Positions 27,154 through 36,224 of a stretch of 64,000 bases of DNA are shown piece by piece (within the stretch, counting starts at the first letter, position 1; each line of letters begins with the position of its first letter). The position numbers and the translations under genes are program-made. This stretch comes from Oceanobacillus limi. Lineage in GTDB: Bacteria; Bacillota; Bacilli; Bacillales; Amphibacillaceae. Location: contig NZ_FOHE01000015.1 in NCBI RefSeq assembly GCF_900111445.1, positions 1 through 64,000 on the forward strand, written 5' to 3'. The notes below the pieces were generated by a model. The model was not told the origin of the DNA. It saw nothing but the letters and a program-made list of their open reading frames with translations, and did not search any database.

Positions 27154-27671
27154 TATTTAAGCTCCGAAATAGAGGGATGAAAAAATAGGAGCAAGATAAT
27201 TATAGTTGGGATCGATAAAATAATAGCAAGTAATGCATTTTTATAATGAATTTTTACGAACGTAAAAAGGATGATGTTAAAAATACATGACCAAAACGGA
27301 TTCCAGCCGTTCTCGTAAATAAATAATCCCTTTCTATAAAAGAGATATTCGATGACGGTAAAATACGCGATCCAAATTGCCATATAAAGAAACTGCTTTC
27401 TACCAGTGGGATAATATCTTAAATAGATCATGATGACTACTGGTACAATGATAAATGTAAACGTAATGTCGATGAGTGTATGATTTAACCAACTTACTGT
27501 TATCGCTTCGTATTTCCATAGGGTGTGGTTATAAAAGACAAAATTATAGAGTAAGTTGCAAAGAATAAAATACTGGACTGTAGGATAATAGCTTTTCCAT
27601 TGCTTCCAATCCACAAAAAGAATAGAAAATATAATATACACAACGACTACAATAATCAAATACATTGTCAC
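27153..27671 (-). CDS. CBO0543-family membrane protein
   Basis: 172 residues, about five or six helices. VDWKQWKSYYPTVQYFI, YEAITVSWLNHTLIDITF, RYYPTGRKQFLYMAIW and the WNPFWS motif follow the CBO0543 pattern of Bacillus/Clostridium small membrane proteins of unknown function. First gene of a likely minus-strand unit with the 39-residue protein (overlapping) and the 281-residue membrane protein. Confidence 0.75.
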   Translation of the reverse strand: MTMYLIIVVVVYIIFSILFVDWKQWKSYYPTVQYFILCNLLYNFVFYNHTLWKYEAITVSWLNHTLIDITFTFIIVPVVIMIYLRYYPTGRKQFLYMAIWIAYFTVIEYLFYRKGLFIYENGWNPFWSCIFNIILFTFVKIHYKNALLAIILSIPTIIILLLFFHPSISELK

Positions 27672-27744
27672 AGAGCCTCTCCAATAGTATAATTACCAGT
27701 TTTTCCAACAGAAGAACACTTTAACCATGAAATCGTATATTATT

Positions 27745-27786
27745 GGTGCCAGGCACTTGTCGAAAATTCGACAAGTGCCTGGCACC
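27745..27786. repeat. Dispersed palindromic repeat, full copy between divergent genes
   Basis: GGTGCCAGGCACTTGTCG / CGACAAGTGCCTGGCACC around AAAATT; perfect arms. It sits between two divergent gene starts (27671 and 27837), so here it cannot act as a normal end-of-gene terminator. Confidence 0.93.
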
Positions 27787-27836
27787 TCTTATGATAGAAT
27801 GATATTGGATAGGTTGTATAGGGAGGGGGAATATGT

Positions 27837-28505
27837 TTGGTACGTGTATTGTATGTTGAGGATGATGGTGAAATTGGAGAATGGATTACGAAGGATTTGA
27901 CAGATCGGGGTTATGAGGTAATTTGGTTACCTTCTGGTAATAAAATCGATAGTTATATTTCCATGGTTGACATTGTGATATTAGACATCATGTTACCAGG
28001 GTTGGACGGATTTTCGCTTGGTAGACGAATCAAAAAGGAAAAAGAGGAATTACCAATATTGATGCTTTCTGCTCGCACAGCTGTAGAGGATAAAATCGAA
28101 GGGCTTGATTTTGCAGAGGATTATCTTACAAAACCATTTCACCCAGATGAATTGGCTGCACGTATTGAAGTGCTATTGAGAAGGTTTCAAAAGCGAAATG
28201 ATATATTAGATATTCGGCATCTAAGGGTTTACTCGAAGGATATGCGGATCGTACATAAACAAACAAATGAAGAAATCTTACTAACTGGGAAACAGTATCA
28301 TCTATTCTTTTATTTTATAAGACATTTAAACCAGATACTAACAAAAGAACAACTATATGAGAGTGTGTGGGGAGAAACGTTTTTAGAGGGAGATAAGACA
28401 TTGATGGTACATATTCGTTATTTACGAGAAAAAATAGAATTAAACCCAGCAAAACCAACTATTATTGAAACAATTCGCGGAATTGGATACCGGGTGAAGT
28501 TATGA
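27837..28505 (+). CDS. OmpR-family response regulator
   Basis: 222 residues from TTG 27837, seven bases after GGGAGGGGG; the nearby ATG 27833 is out of frame. Receiver with EDD acid cluster, Asp50 in VILDIMLPGLDG and Lys in YLTKPFHPDEL; winged helix with LLTGKQYHLFFYF and LMVHIRYLREKIEL. Note SARTAVEDKIEGLDFAEDYL, where the usual GADDYL is FAEDYL. Overlaps the kinase gene (ATGA). With the ABC genes at 30566-32919 it forms a lantibiotic-immunity-like set. Confidence 0.9.
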   Translation: MVRVLYVEDDGEIGEWITKDLTDRGYEVIWLPSGNKIDSYISMVDIVILDIMLPGLDGFSLGRRIKKEKEELPILMLSARTAVEDKIEGLDFAEDYLTKPFHPDELAARIEVLLRRFQKRNDILDIRHLRVYSKDMRIVHKQTNEEILLTGKQYHLFFYFIRHLNQILTKEQLYESVWGETFLEGDKTLMVHIRYLREKIELNPAKPTIIETIRGIGYRVKL

Positions 28506-29866
28506 AGAGGTTTTTAAGATCTTTACTCGCAAAATATATGCTTATTATTTTTATGGCATTAATACTTTTGCAGCTAACGTACTTTATGCTAGCTCTAGTA
28601 AATATTGTCGGCATGAATTTAGCAGGTCATCCTCCTCTTGATGAAAAGTTTAGTGAGGAAGAGGTGGAACAAGAATGGCATGAAGCAGCAAGTAACATGA
28701 AAAACGTTTCCAAGGAGGAAATGTCTGAGCATTTTTCTAAGTGGAGTGAGAAATATACAGAGGCTTCTATGTTTTGGATCGACGAGAATGGGAAGTTAAT
28801 TCTGGAAAAGAATGTTGAAGAAGCGTTGCCACAGGAGTGGACATCTACTTTTGCAGTTGAGTTTATCAAAGAAAGGTATGGGGGAGACCCTTTTACGGTC
28901 ATTGCATTTGTTGGCACGAATAAAGAACAGGGCTTTATCGTCACAGAGATGCCGAGATCCGCATTTAACCCACCAATAGTGGACATCTATGATAAATATG
29001 GGTCCCTCTTGACTATTGGTGTTGTTGTTATTATTTTCTTATTTATTGTTGTTTCTTTCTTATTTTTTAGGGGGATTCGCAAACGGTTATTGCAATTGCA
29101 GGAAGCGATGGAGCTGCGAGATACTGACGGATTACCAATTGAAGTTAATATAATGAAAAAAGATGAAATTGGCCAACTGGAAAATACATTCAACCAAATG
29201 GTAACCGAGCTAAGGGATAGTAAAAGACGTGAGAAGGAAGAAGAACAATTACGTAGAGAATTAATTGCTAACCTATCACATGATTTAAGAACGCCGCTCA
29301 CAAAGATTCGTGCACAATCCGATTCACTTAAGCAAGAAGACTTATCAACAGATGGAAAAAACGCGCTTCAAGCAATCGATTCATCGATTTATAACACGGC
29401 TCGACTTATCGATAATTTAATGTCCTATACATTATTATCAGCTAGTAAATATACGTTTGAACCAAAGAAAATAGATATCATTCGTTTTGTTCGTGAGTCT
29501 TTGGCAACATGGTATCCCTCTTTTGAAGAGGCAAATTTTGGGATTGACGTGAATCTCGCCCCAATAAACGATGCAAAATGGGTAGTAGACCCACTGTGGT
29601 TTGGTAGGATCTTAGATAATCTATTCCAAAATGTCCTCCGTCATGCAAAATCTGGTAACTATATCTCTGTGAAAACGAAGACTACCGAGCATTATGATGT
29701 AATTATTATAAGTGATCGAGGAGCAGGAATGAATCATCCTTCATATGAAAAAGGGATCGGAATAGGACTTTCGATCGTTGATATGATGGTGAAGGAGATG
29801 AATTTAGAGTGGGATATTGATAGCAACGAAAAAGGTACGACTATACGTATAAAGCGGAGTAGATAG
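28502..29866 (+). CDS. Sensor histidine kinase (HAMP, HisKA)
   Basis: 454 residues, start ATG overlaps the regulator stop. Helices at about 12-36 and 168-190 enclose an extracellular sensor of about 130 residues; a HAMP segment follows (MKKDEIGQLENTFNQM), then HisKA NLSHDLRTPLTKI (His260) and an ATPase domain with FGRILDNLFQNVLRH and IGIGLSIVDMM. The outside domain distinguishes it from the two intramembrane-type kinases elsewhere in the window. Likely signals to the regulator upstream and controls the ABC genes 700 bp downstream. Confidence 0.88.
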   Translation: MKRFLRSLLAKYMLIIFMALILLQLTYFMLALVNIVGMNLAGHPPLDEKFSEEEVEQEWHEAASNMKNVSKEEMSEHFSKWSEKYTEASMFWIDENGKLILEKNVEEALPQEWTSTFAVEFIKERYGGDPFTVIAFVGTNKEQGFIVTEMPRSAFNPPIVDIYDKYGSLLTIGVVVIIFLFIVVSFLFFRGIRKRLLQLQEAMELRDTDGLPIEVNIMKKDEIGQLENTFNQMVTELRDSKRREKEEEQLRRELIANLSHDLRTPLTKIRAQSDSLKQEDLSTDGKNALQAIDSSIYNTARLIDNLMSYTLLSASKYTFEPKKIDIIRFVRESLATWYPSFEEANFGIDVNLAPINDAKWVVDPLWFGRILDNLFQNVLRHAKSGNYISVKTKTTEHYDVIIISDRGAGMNHPSYEKGIGIGLSIVDMMVKEMNLEWDIDSNEKGTTIRIKRSR

Positions 29867-29953
29867 ACGATTAAAATTCGTAGGAAATGAATTCCTTCAC
29901 TACTATTCTTGCATTATAATTAGCTGAATGACTTTTAATAGGGGGAACTAGGA

Positions 29954-30405
29954 ATGGATATTTATTTTCAAAAGGTTGATAAATACAACTATAAGCAATG
30001 CGTTCATTTAACAGTCTCTGATCACCAAAAGAGTTTGTAGCTCCTAATTGGTGGTCCTTACTAGAGGCCAACTATGAACAAGGGGAGAAATATCCCTATG
30101 CAATTTACCTAAATGAGGATATGATCGGATTCATTATGTATTGCTATTACCCAGCTGATGAAGATTATTGTTTGGATTCTTGGTGGATTGAACGGTTCAT
30201 GATCGATAAGAAGTTCCAAAATAAAGGGTATGGAAGGACTTCTTTACAAAAGTTCTTTGATTACTTCAGCAACAAATTCGGAAATGTTGATCTACGAATC
30301 TCCACCGAACCAGAAAATGAATTGGCTATCCGTTTGTATGAAAGCGTAGGGTTTGTGAAGACTGGTGAAGTCGCAGCGGGGGAAATTGTTCTGCATATGA
30401 AATGA
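29954..30405 (+). pseudogene. GNAT acetyltransferase broken by a one-base frameshift
   Basis: From ATG 29954 (AGGA site just before) the frame codes MDIYFQKVDKYNYKQCVHL and SDHQKSL, then stops at TAG 30038. One frame over, the same protein resumes directly: VAPNWWSLLEANYEQGEKY, then IGFIMYCYY, ERFMIDKKFQNKGYG (acetyl-CoA loop) and LAIRLYESVGFVKTGE. Adding one base in the GAGTTTGTAG run (30031-30040) restores about 151 codons. The whole resembles BltD-like spermine/spermidine acetyltransferases. The second half alone starts at ATG 30121 but lacks the first strands of the fold, so it is unlikely to be active. Confidence 0.82.
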
Positions 30406-30458
30406 GCTAAAAATCGAATTTGCTAGATATAAATTTAATCACAATTTTGTTTTGCTAG

Positions 30459-30493
30459 ACAGCTGTGTTCGAATAATATGCAGCTGTTTTTTT
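30459..30493 (+). terminator. Rho-independent terminator before the ABC operon
   Basis: ACAGCTG (30459-30465) / CAGCTGT (30481-30487) with a 15-base loop and a run of T. Confidence 0.7.
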
Positions 30494-30565
30494 AAACAAA
30501 ATTTAAACTTTCATATACCATTTTCTTAACCTTCATTTTGTATGATTGATGGTGAGGTGAGAAAA

Positions 30566-31477
30566 ATGGAATATATAGTAGAGACAAATCAGCTAACGAA
30601 ACGATTTGGAAAAGAAATCGCGGTAGATCGGGTAGATATGAGAATACCTAAAGGTGAGATTTATGGATTTTTAGGTCCGAATGGAGCCGGCAAAACTACG
30701 ACAATACGAATGCTATTAGGTCTAATGAAACCGTCATTTGGTTCTGTTCAAGTTTTCCAGAAGTTCTTAAACGAAGATCGATTAAACATTCTAAAAAAAG
30801 TGGGATCTTTAGTCGAGAACCCATCCTATTATCCACATTTGACCGCTTATGAAAATTTAGAAGCTTTACGCAAGGTTTATGGCATACCCAAAAGCAGCAT
30901 TACTGAAGTCTTAGAGCTTGTTCGCTTATCAGATGTAGGGAATAAAAAAGTAAAGGGTTTTTCTCTCGGCATGAAACAACGACTAGGAATTGCATCTGCC
31001 TTATTACACAATCCAGAATTACTTATCTTAGATGAACCGACAAATGGCTTGGATCCGTCTGGGATTATTGAAATAAGAAATCTAATTAAACGTCTGCCTG
31101 CGGAAAGGGGAATAACAATTTTGATTTCGAGTCATTTGTTATCCGAAATTGATCAAATTGCAACAACGGTTGGTGTACTAAACAAGGGACATTTAATTTT
31201 TCAAGACACGATCGAAAGAATGCGAGAGTATTCCAAACAAAAAGTCTTACTATCGGTAAGTGATCGTGAGCATGCATGGCAATCCTTAGTTGCAGCGGGA
31301 ATTAAAGCAGAGCTTCATAATGGAATGATTTCACTAAAAGAAAAATCGGATGAGAAAGTAGCGCAAGCAGTCAGGAGTCTCGTTCATAACGATTTTTCTA
31401 TTTATCGAGTGGAAGAAGAAAAGGGGTCATTAGAAGGGATTTTCCTAGAAATGACAACAGAGGAGAAATCGCTATGA
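30566..31477 (+). CDS. ABC transporter ATP-binding protein, lantibiotic-immunity (LanF/BcrA) type
   Basis: 303 residues from ATG 30566 after GGTGAGGTGAG; an ATG 24 bases earlier lacks a site. Walker A FLGPNGAGKTTTIRML, the BcrA-type VGSLVENPSYYPHLTAYENL, signature GFSLGMKQRLGIASAL, Walker B LLILDEPTNGLDP and SSHLLSEID. Together with two small permeases this matches LanFEG exporters, which expel lantibiotics or bacitracin from the membrane. Overlaps the next gene by 4 bp. Confidence 0.9.
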   Translation: MEYIVETNQLTKRFGKEIAVDRVDMRIPKGEIYGFLGPNGAGKTTTIRMLLGLMKPSFGSVQVFQKFLNEDRLNILKKVGSLVENPSYYPHLTAYENLEALRKVYGIPKSSITEVLELVRLSDVGNKKVKGFSLGMKQRLGIASALLHNPELLILDEPTNGLDPSGIIEIRNLIKRLPAERGITILISSHLLSEIDQIATTVGVLNKGHLIFQDTIERMREYSKQKVLLSVSDREHAWQSLVAAGIKAELHNGMISLKEKSDEKVAQAVRSLVHNDFSIYRVEEEKGSLEGIFLEMTTEEKSL

Positions 31478-32184
31478 TTGGAAAGTTAGTCGCCCAAGAT
31501 GTATTAAAGATAAAACGGAAAGGTATTTGGTTTTTAACGTTTCTAGGTCCTTTTGGTGTTGTCGCTTTACAAATGGTGAATTATGGAGTGCGGAAAGCGT
31601 ATCTTTTGCAACAGAGTGACGATGATTGGGCTTATTACATCTCGAATGTCAGTGCTTTTTCTCCTTTCGCCCTGATCCTAGGTATAGCGATATTAACTTC
31701 TTTTATGGCTAGTATTGAAAATGAAACCAATGGTTGGAAGCAATTGACAGCATTGCCCGTTTCCAAAATGGCTATTTATTTATCAAAATTTACAGTGCTA
31801 GTGATGCTGCTATTCTTATCTAGTATTTTACTAGCGTTATTTTCCTTAAGCTATGGTGTTTTTCTTAATTTGGGAGATGAGATACCGTATTTAGAATTAT
31901 TGAAATACAGTATATACCCATTTCTAGCTTCATTGCCTGTTTTAGCATTGCAGCTTTGGGTTGCGACCGTTAGCAAGAACCAAGGCATTCCTATAACAGT
32001 TGGAGTGTTTGGAGTGATATTAAGTTATTCTGCCTATGTCCTACCAGATTGGATGATATGGAAATGGCCATCGCTATTAAACCAATGGAATGAACCAATG
32101 ATTAATGTGCTGTTTGGTTTAACCTTTGGAGCAATATTATATGTAATTGGCATGGTTGACTTTATGCGAAGGGATGTGAAGTAG
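31474..32184 (+). CDS. Lantibiotic-immunity type ABC permease (LanE-like)
   Basis: 236 residues, six predicted helices, start overlapping the previous stop (ATGA). Typical segments: IENETNGWKQLTALPVSK and the C-terminal MWKWPSL-like IWKWPSLLNQW, as in MutE/EpiE/SpaE permeases. Forms the channel with the following, related permease. Confidence 0.87.
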   Translation: MIGKLVAQDVLKIKRKGIWFLTFLGPFGVVALQMVNYGVRKAYLLQQSDDDWAYYISNVSAFSPFALILGIAILTSFMASIENETNGWKQLTALPVSKMAIYLSKFTVLVMLLFLSSILLALFSLSYGVFLNLGDEIPYLELLKYSIYPFLASLPVLALQLWVATVSKNQGIPITVGVFGVILSYSAYVLPDWMIWKWPSLLNQWNEPMINVLFGLTFGAILYVIGMVDFMRRDVK

Positions 32185-32919
32185 ATGATAGGAATCCTTG
32201 GATCAGAGTGGTATAAACTGCAAAAATCAAAAGCAATATTCCTATTATTTGCCGGACCAATTGCTGGTTTGTTAATCGGCCTTGTCGTCGATATAAATTT
32301 GTTACCAGGTGAAGCGATAAACAAATGGCACCTAGCATTGCTATCGATGAATTTAAACTATGCTCTCTTATTTTTGCCCCTTATTACTGGAGTTTTTGCA
32401 AGTATGATTTGCCGATATGAGCATCAAGCAGGTGGTTGGAAACAGTTGCTAGCTATGCCTGTTACCCGGGGAAAGGTTTTTATTGCGAAGTATCTTTTGT
32501 TAGTAACTGTTATCTTAGGAATGCAGATCCTTTATTTAGGTTCCGTTTTCGTAGTAGGGATAGTCCATGGGATAACAGATCCATTTCCGATGGTTATTGT
32601 GTGGAAAAGCATTTTAGGAGGCTGGATCGCAACTTTTCCACTAGTAGCATTACAGCTAGGAATTTCTATTATGTGGAAAAGCTTCGCTGCACCGTTTGCC
32701 GTCAATGTATGTTTTACATTACCTGCTATATTGGCAATAAATTCTGATCGCTTTGGGCCCTATTATCCATGGGCACAACCTTTTTCAATGATGTATATTG
32801 GTGGAAATACGGAGGATGTATTTTTTATTCCTTGGGATCAATTATTAACGGTTGTTGGTGGATCATTTTTGATTTTCTTCATTTGTGGATATTTATACTT
32901 TCAGCGGAAAGCTGTTTAA
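32185..32919 (+). CDS. Lantibiotic-immunity type ABC permease (LanG-like)
   Basis: 244 residues, six helices, starting directly at the previous stop. YEHQAGGWKQLLAMPVTR parallels the WKQL-x-ALPV motif of its neighbour, showing common origin; MYIGGN near the C-terminus is typical. Completes the exporter. No lanthipeptide precursor or synthetase was found nearby, so the set is for resistance rather than self-immunity. Confidence 0.87.
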   Translation: MIGILGSEWYKLQKSKAIFLLFAGPIAGLLIGLVVDINLLPGEAINKWHLALLSMNLNYALLFLPLITGVFASMICRYEHQAGGWKQLLAMPVTRGKVFIAKYLLLVTVILGMQILYLGSVFVVGIVHGITDPFPMVIVWKSILGGWIATFPLVALQLGISIMWKSFAAPFAVNVCFTLPAILAINSDRFGPYYPWAQPFSMMYIGGNTEDVFFIPWDQLLTVVGGSFLIFFICGYLYFQRKAV

Positions 32920-33032
32920 TATCATAGGGTAATGGCTTATGTCTTTGGCTATACTCCCTTTTCTATGAATAATTCTTTCATTTATTTAAAAAATAGGATT
33001 AAGAATTAAGTAGAAAAGGTGGCATCATTTTA

Positions 33033-33854
33033 ATGAAAAAGATAATTTGGATCTTTGCTCTTACATTAATAGTAGGTGCATGTGGAACGGATTCAGAAAA
33101 TGCCGAGGATAACGCAAAGAACGAGGGAAATGTCGACACAGATGAACCGGTAAACCTATATGAAAAAATAATGGATGAAGGTGTCATCTCTGTTGGGACA
33201 GAAGGTACTTATGCACCGTTTACCTTTCATAATGAGGAAGATGAGTTAACCGGGTATGATGTGGAAGTTATCCAGGAAGTAACAAATCGTATAGGGATAG
33301 AAGTAGATTTTATGGAAACGCAATGGGATTCCATGTTTGCAGGGTTAAACTCCGGTCGTTTCGATGTGATAGCAAATCAAGTAGGTATTAGGGAAGATCG
33401 ATTAGCAAATTATGATTTTTCAGTGCCTTATACGATATCATCTGCAGTCGTTGTTGTACCAGAAGATAACACAGACATCAAGTCATTTGAGGACTTAGAA
33501 GGAAAGAATTCGGCCCAGTCCCTAACAAGTAACTATGGTGAAATAGCCGAGGAGCATGGTGCAGAGTTAGTTGGGGTAGAAGGGCTAGCACAAGCTATTG
33601 AGTTGATGAAACAGGGACGTGTTGATGTAACGGTAAACGATCGATTGGCTGTGCTTGATTATATGCAAGCACAGCCAGATGCTGGTATTAAAATCGTTGC
33701 ACGTTCAGATGATGCTTCAGAGAATGCTTTCGCTTTTCGAAAAGACAATGAAGAACTCGTGGAGGCATTCAATGATCAACTAGAAGCGATGAAAGAAGAT
33801 GGAACATTGGCAGAGATCTCTGAAAAGTGGTTTGGTGAAGATGTTTCTGAATAA
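33033..33854 (+). CDS. tcyA: Cystine ABC transporter substrate-binding lipoprotein TcyA
   Basis: 273 residues. Signal peptide with lipobox IVGAC (Cys about 19) and an acidic linker. The periplasmic-binding fold runs from VISVGTEGTYAPFTFH to the end; TGYDVEVIQEV, METQWDSMFAGLNSGRFDV, AQSLTSNYGEIAEEHGA and the final EISEKWFGEDVS are almost word for word those of B. subtilis TcyA, so cystine (and related) binding is a strong inference. Membrane-anchored on the outside. It overlaps the permease gene and is followed by an ATPase gene: a full importer. Confidence 0.92.
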   Translation: MKKIIWIFALTLIVGACGTDSENAEDNAKNEGNVDTDEPVNLYEKIMDEGVISVGTEGTYAPFTFHNEEDELTGYDVEVIQEVTNRIGIEVDFMETQWDSMFAGLNSGRFDVIANQVGIREDRLANYDFSVPYTISSAVVVVPEDNTDIKSFEDLEGKNSAQSLTSNYGEIAEEHGAELVGVEGLAQAIELMKQGRVDVTVNDRLAVLDYMQAQPDAGIKIVARSDDASENAFAFRKDNEELVEAFNDQLEAMKEDGTLAEISEKWFGEDVSE

Positions 33855-34542
33855 TATCGTTTTCGCCGTAACAGGTGATATGACAGGATGGGAGTTATTC
33901 AAAAACTCCCTTCTCCCTATGATTCAGGGTGGAATTAAATATACCATTCCTCTTACGTTAATCTCATTTGCAATTGGGATCGTTATCGCACTGCTAACAG
34001 CGCTGATGAGATTAGCAAAAACGAAAATCCTAACGGTTCCAGCACGTGTGTATGTTTCCGCTATCCGGGGTACCCCATTGCTCGTTCAACTATTTATTAT
34101 CTTTTTTGGTCTAGGGAGTATTGGATTAACGATTGACCCCTTTCCTAGCGCAATCATTGCCTTTTCTTTAAATGTAGGAGCTTATGGTTCGGAGATTATT
34201 CGAGCCTCCATCGCATCGATTCCTAAAGGACAATGGGAGGCGGCACAAACAATAGGCATGAGTTATTCCCAGTCACTGAGGAGAATTATTTTACCTCAGG
34301 CAACCCGTGTATCCATTCCTCCTTTATCCAATACTTTTATTAGTTTAGTAAAAGATACATCACTTGCATCGCTTATTTTGGTGACGGAATTATTTCGTAA
34401 GGCACAGGAGATAGCAGCACGAACGTATGATTTTATGCTTCTTTATGTGGAAGCAGCAATATTATACTGGGTTATTTGTTTTGTGCTTTCGATTATTCAA
34501 GACCAAATCGAAAATCGTCTCAACCGTTATGTGGCTCGTTAA
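33841..34542 (+). CDS. tcyB: Cystine ABC transporter permease TcyB
   Basis: 233 residues from ATG 33841, inside the end of tcyA (14-bp overlap); an earlier in-frame ATG at 33799 would add 14 residues read from tcyA and is less likely. Five helices; the polar amino acid permease pattern GIKYTIPLTLISFAIG, IRGTPLLVQLFIIFFG, and the EAA loop EAAQTIGMSYSQSLRRIILP with LVKDTSLASLI after it. Length equals that of TcyB. Confidence 0.9.
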   Translation: MFLNNIVFAVTGDMTGWELFKNSLLPMIQGGIKYTIPLTLISFAIGIVIALLTALMRLAKTKILTVPARVYVSAIRGTPLLVQLFIIFFGLGSIGLTIDPFPSAIIAFSLNVGAYGSEIIRASIASIPKGQWEAAQTIGMSYSQSLRRIILPQATRVSIPPLSNTFISLVKDTSLASLILVTELFRKAQEIAARTYDFMLLYVEAAILYWVICFVLSIIQDQIENRLNRYVAR

Positions 34543-34555
34543 AGGAGGAATCCTC

Positions 34556-35302
34556 ATGTTCTTATCAGTAAAAGGTTTATCAAAGTCATTTGGAGAATTA
34601 GACGTGTTAAAAACAATCAATATAACGATTGATGAAGGAAACATCATCACGATTATTGGCCCTTCAGGTTCAGGGAAAACGACATTACTACGTTGTCTGA
34701 ATGCACTTGAAATTCCGGATGAAGGGGTTCTAGCATTTCATGATGGCTTTGAAATAGCATTTGGAAATAAATTAAAGAAGAAAAAATTGATGGAGTTGAG
34801 TCGAAAGGCAGGAATGGTTTTTCAATCTTATAACCTATTTCCTCATAAGACGGCTTTACAAAACGTAACTGAGGGACCTCTAATCGTACAAAATAGAAAT
34901 AAGAATGAAGTATTAGAACTAGCAGAATCTTTACTTCACAAAGTAGGATTAGCAGATAAGATGAATCTTTACCCTCATCAGTTATCTGGCGGGCAGCAAC
35001 AACGAGTGGGAATTGCCCGGGCACTTGCAATTGAACCAGAATTAATGCTTTTTGATGAACCAACGTCTGCTTTAGACCCAGAACTGGTAGGGGATGTTCT
35101 AAAAGTAATAAAGGATCTAGCTAAAGAAGGGTGGACGATGGTGATTGTTACGCATGAGTTAAAATTTGCCGAACAAGTCTCAGATTCAATTATTTTTATG
35201 GATCAGGGTCAAATTATCGAGCAGGGACCACCTAGCCAAGTATTGAAGCACCCGAAACATGAGCGTACAAGTCAATTTATTCAACGCGTCGTAAATCCTT
35301 AG
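34556..35302 (+). CDS. tcyC: Cystine ABC transporter ATPase TcyC
   Basis: 248 residues from ATG 34556 after AAAGGAGG. Walker A IIGPSGSGKTTLLRCLN, Q-loop MVFQSYNLFPHKTALQNV, signature LSGGQQQRVGIARAL, Walker B LMLFDEPTSALDPELV and VTHELKFAEQV. The FQSYNLFPH wording is that of polar amino acid importers. Energises uptake of cystine through TcyB. Last gene of the tcyABC operon. Confidence 0.92.
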   Translation: MFLSVKGLSKSFGELDVLKTINITIDEGNIITIIGPSGSGKTTLLRCLNALEIPDEGVLAFHDGFEIAFGNKLKKKKLMELSRKAGMVFQSYNLFPHKTALQNVTEGPLIVQNRNKNEVLELAESLLHKVGLADKMNLYPHQLSGGQQQRVGIARALAIEPELMLFDEPTSALDPELVGDVLKVIKDLAKEGWTMVIVTHELKFAEQVSDSIIFMDQGQIIEQGPPSQVLKHPKHERTSQFIQRVVNP

Positions 35303-35383
35303 TTTGTAGAGAGTTATTTTTCTATCTCATCCTGCAATTGTTAAGGATGTACGGATTTTTAGATTTTTAGAATGAAAACGAAA

Positions 35384-35417
35384 TGTAAAAAACCGTCATC
35401 TCTTGAGGTGACGGTTT
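35384..35417 (-). terminator. Terminator of the YusW-like gene (minus strand)
   Basis: Stem AAACCGTCATCTC / GAGGTGACGGTTT (one wobble); the T-run lies on the minus-strand side (35384-35389), so it serves the gene read from the right. Confidence 0.75.
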
Positions 35418-35526
35418 CTACATGATATTAGATGAACATATGGAAAGTAAATCCGAAGTGAGTTAACATTGGTTTGGGCACTGGAAAATTTTTTCGTTAT
35501 TAACCCAGAACGGTTTAGCATGCATG

Positions 35527-36000
35527 TTATTTTTTTATCTCATATTCTTTTTCTGTTCCATCATTAAAAACGACCTCTAGGGAGGCTTTTAAGTAGTTCT
35601 CCGGTAAATGAAAGGCTGCAATGGAAGCTTCCACCGCTTCTTCGTCTGTCATTTCTGGAGTAAGCTCCAATTTTTGTAAAACCGGAAAGATAGCATCGAC
35701 TGCATCGGATCCTCGTACATTCACATCGTCAAAGGGGTGATAAAACTCTGCTTCAATTAACCCATCATCATCTTCTATTTCGCCTTCAAATTCAGAGTCT
35801 TCATATAAAACATCAAAATCATATGCCCTATAATCCAATTGCTCCATTATACCTTCCATATCCATTCGATTCATTACTTCTTGGCTCTCTATTTCCGTCA
35901 GCTCCTGTGGGTCTTTTGTTGAATCTTCGTTATCAGCAGCGCATGCCACTAGAACAAAACAAGTTAAAAATAAGACAACGGAATGAAATAACTCTTTCAT
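35527..36000 (-). CDS. YusW-like lipoprotein
   Basis: 157 residues from ATG 36000 (GGAGGG seven bases before). Signal peptide with lipobox LVAC (Cys about 20), then a very acidic domain. YDFDVLYEDSEFEGEI, NVRGSDAVDAIFPVL and KASLEVVFNDGTEKEYEI match the YusW family of Bacillus surface lipoproteins, function unknown. Divergent from the PQQ enzyme gene, with which it shares a 220-bp promoter region. Confidence 0.8.
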   Translation of the reverse strand: MKELFHSVVLFLTCFVLVACAADNEDSTKDPQELTEIESQEVMNRMDMEGIMEQLDYRAYDFDVLYEDSEFEGEIEDDDGLIEAEFYHPFDDVNVRGSDAVDAIFPVLQKLELTPEMTDEEAVEASIAAFHLPENYLKASLEVVFNDGTEKEYEIKK

Positions 36001-36224
36001 AATTAGATAACCCTCCAAATTTATTGTTTAAGTTAAGTATTTCCAACTTTAAAGTCGTTATTCTTGATTTCATAGAAAACAAGGTATTTTCACAGATTAT
36101 TGTTGATGATACAAGTTATAAAGAAACTTCTAATTTATATGGTTATTTTTTATTCATAAGGGCAAATTACAAAGGAAGTAACGATATTTATAGTTATTCT
36201 TTATAGAAAGGAGCTCCTGTTTGA

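Noticed and set aside
30542-32919. A lantibiotic biosynthesis cluster
   Set aside because: The ABC genes are immunity-type, but no LanB/C/M synthetase or precursor peptide was found in the surrounding 10 kb.
36024-36206. 60-codon open frame between the YusW-like and quinohemoprotein genes
   Set aside because: No ribosome site, unpatterned AT-driven composition, and it fills the shared promoter region of two divergent genes.
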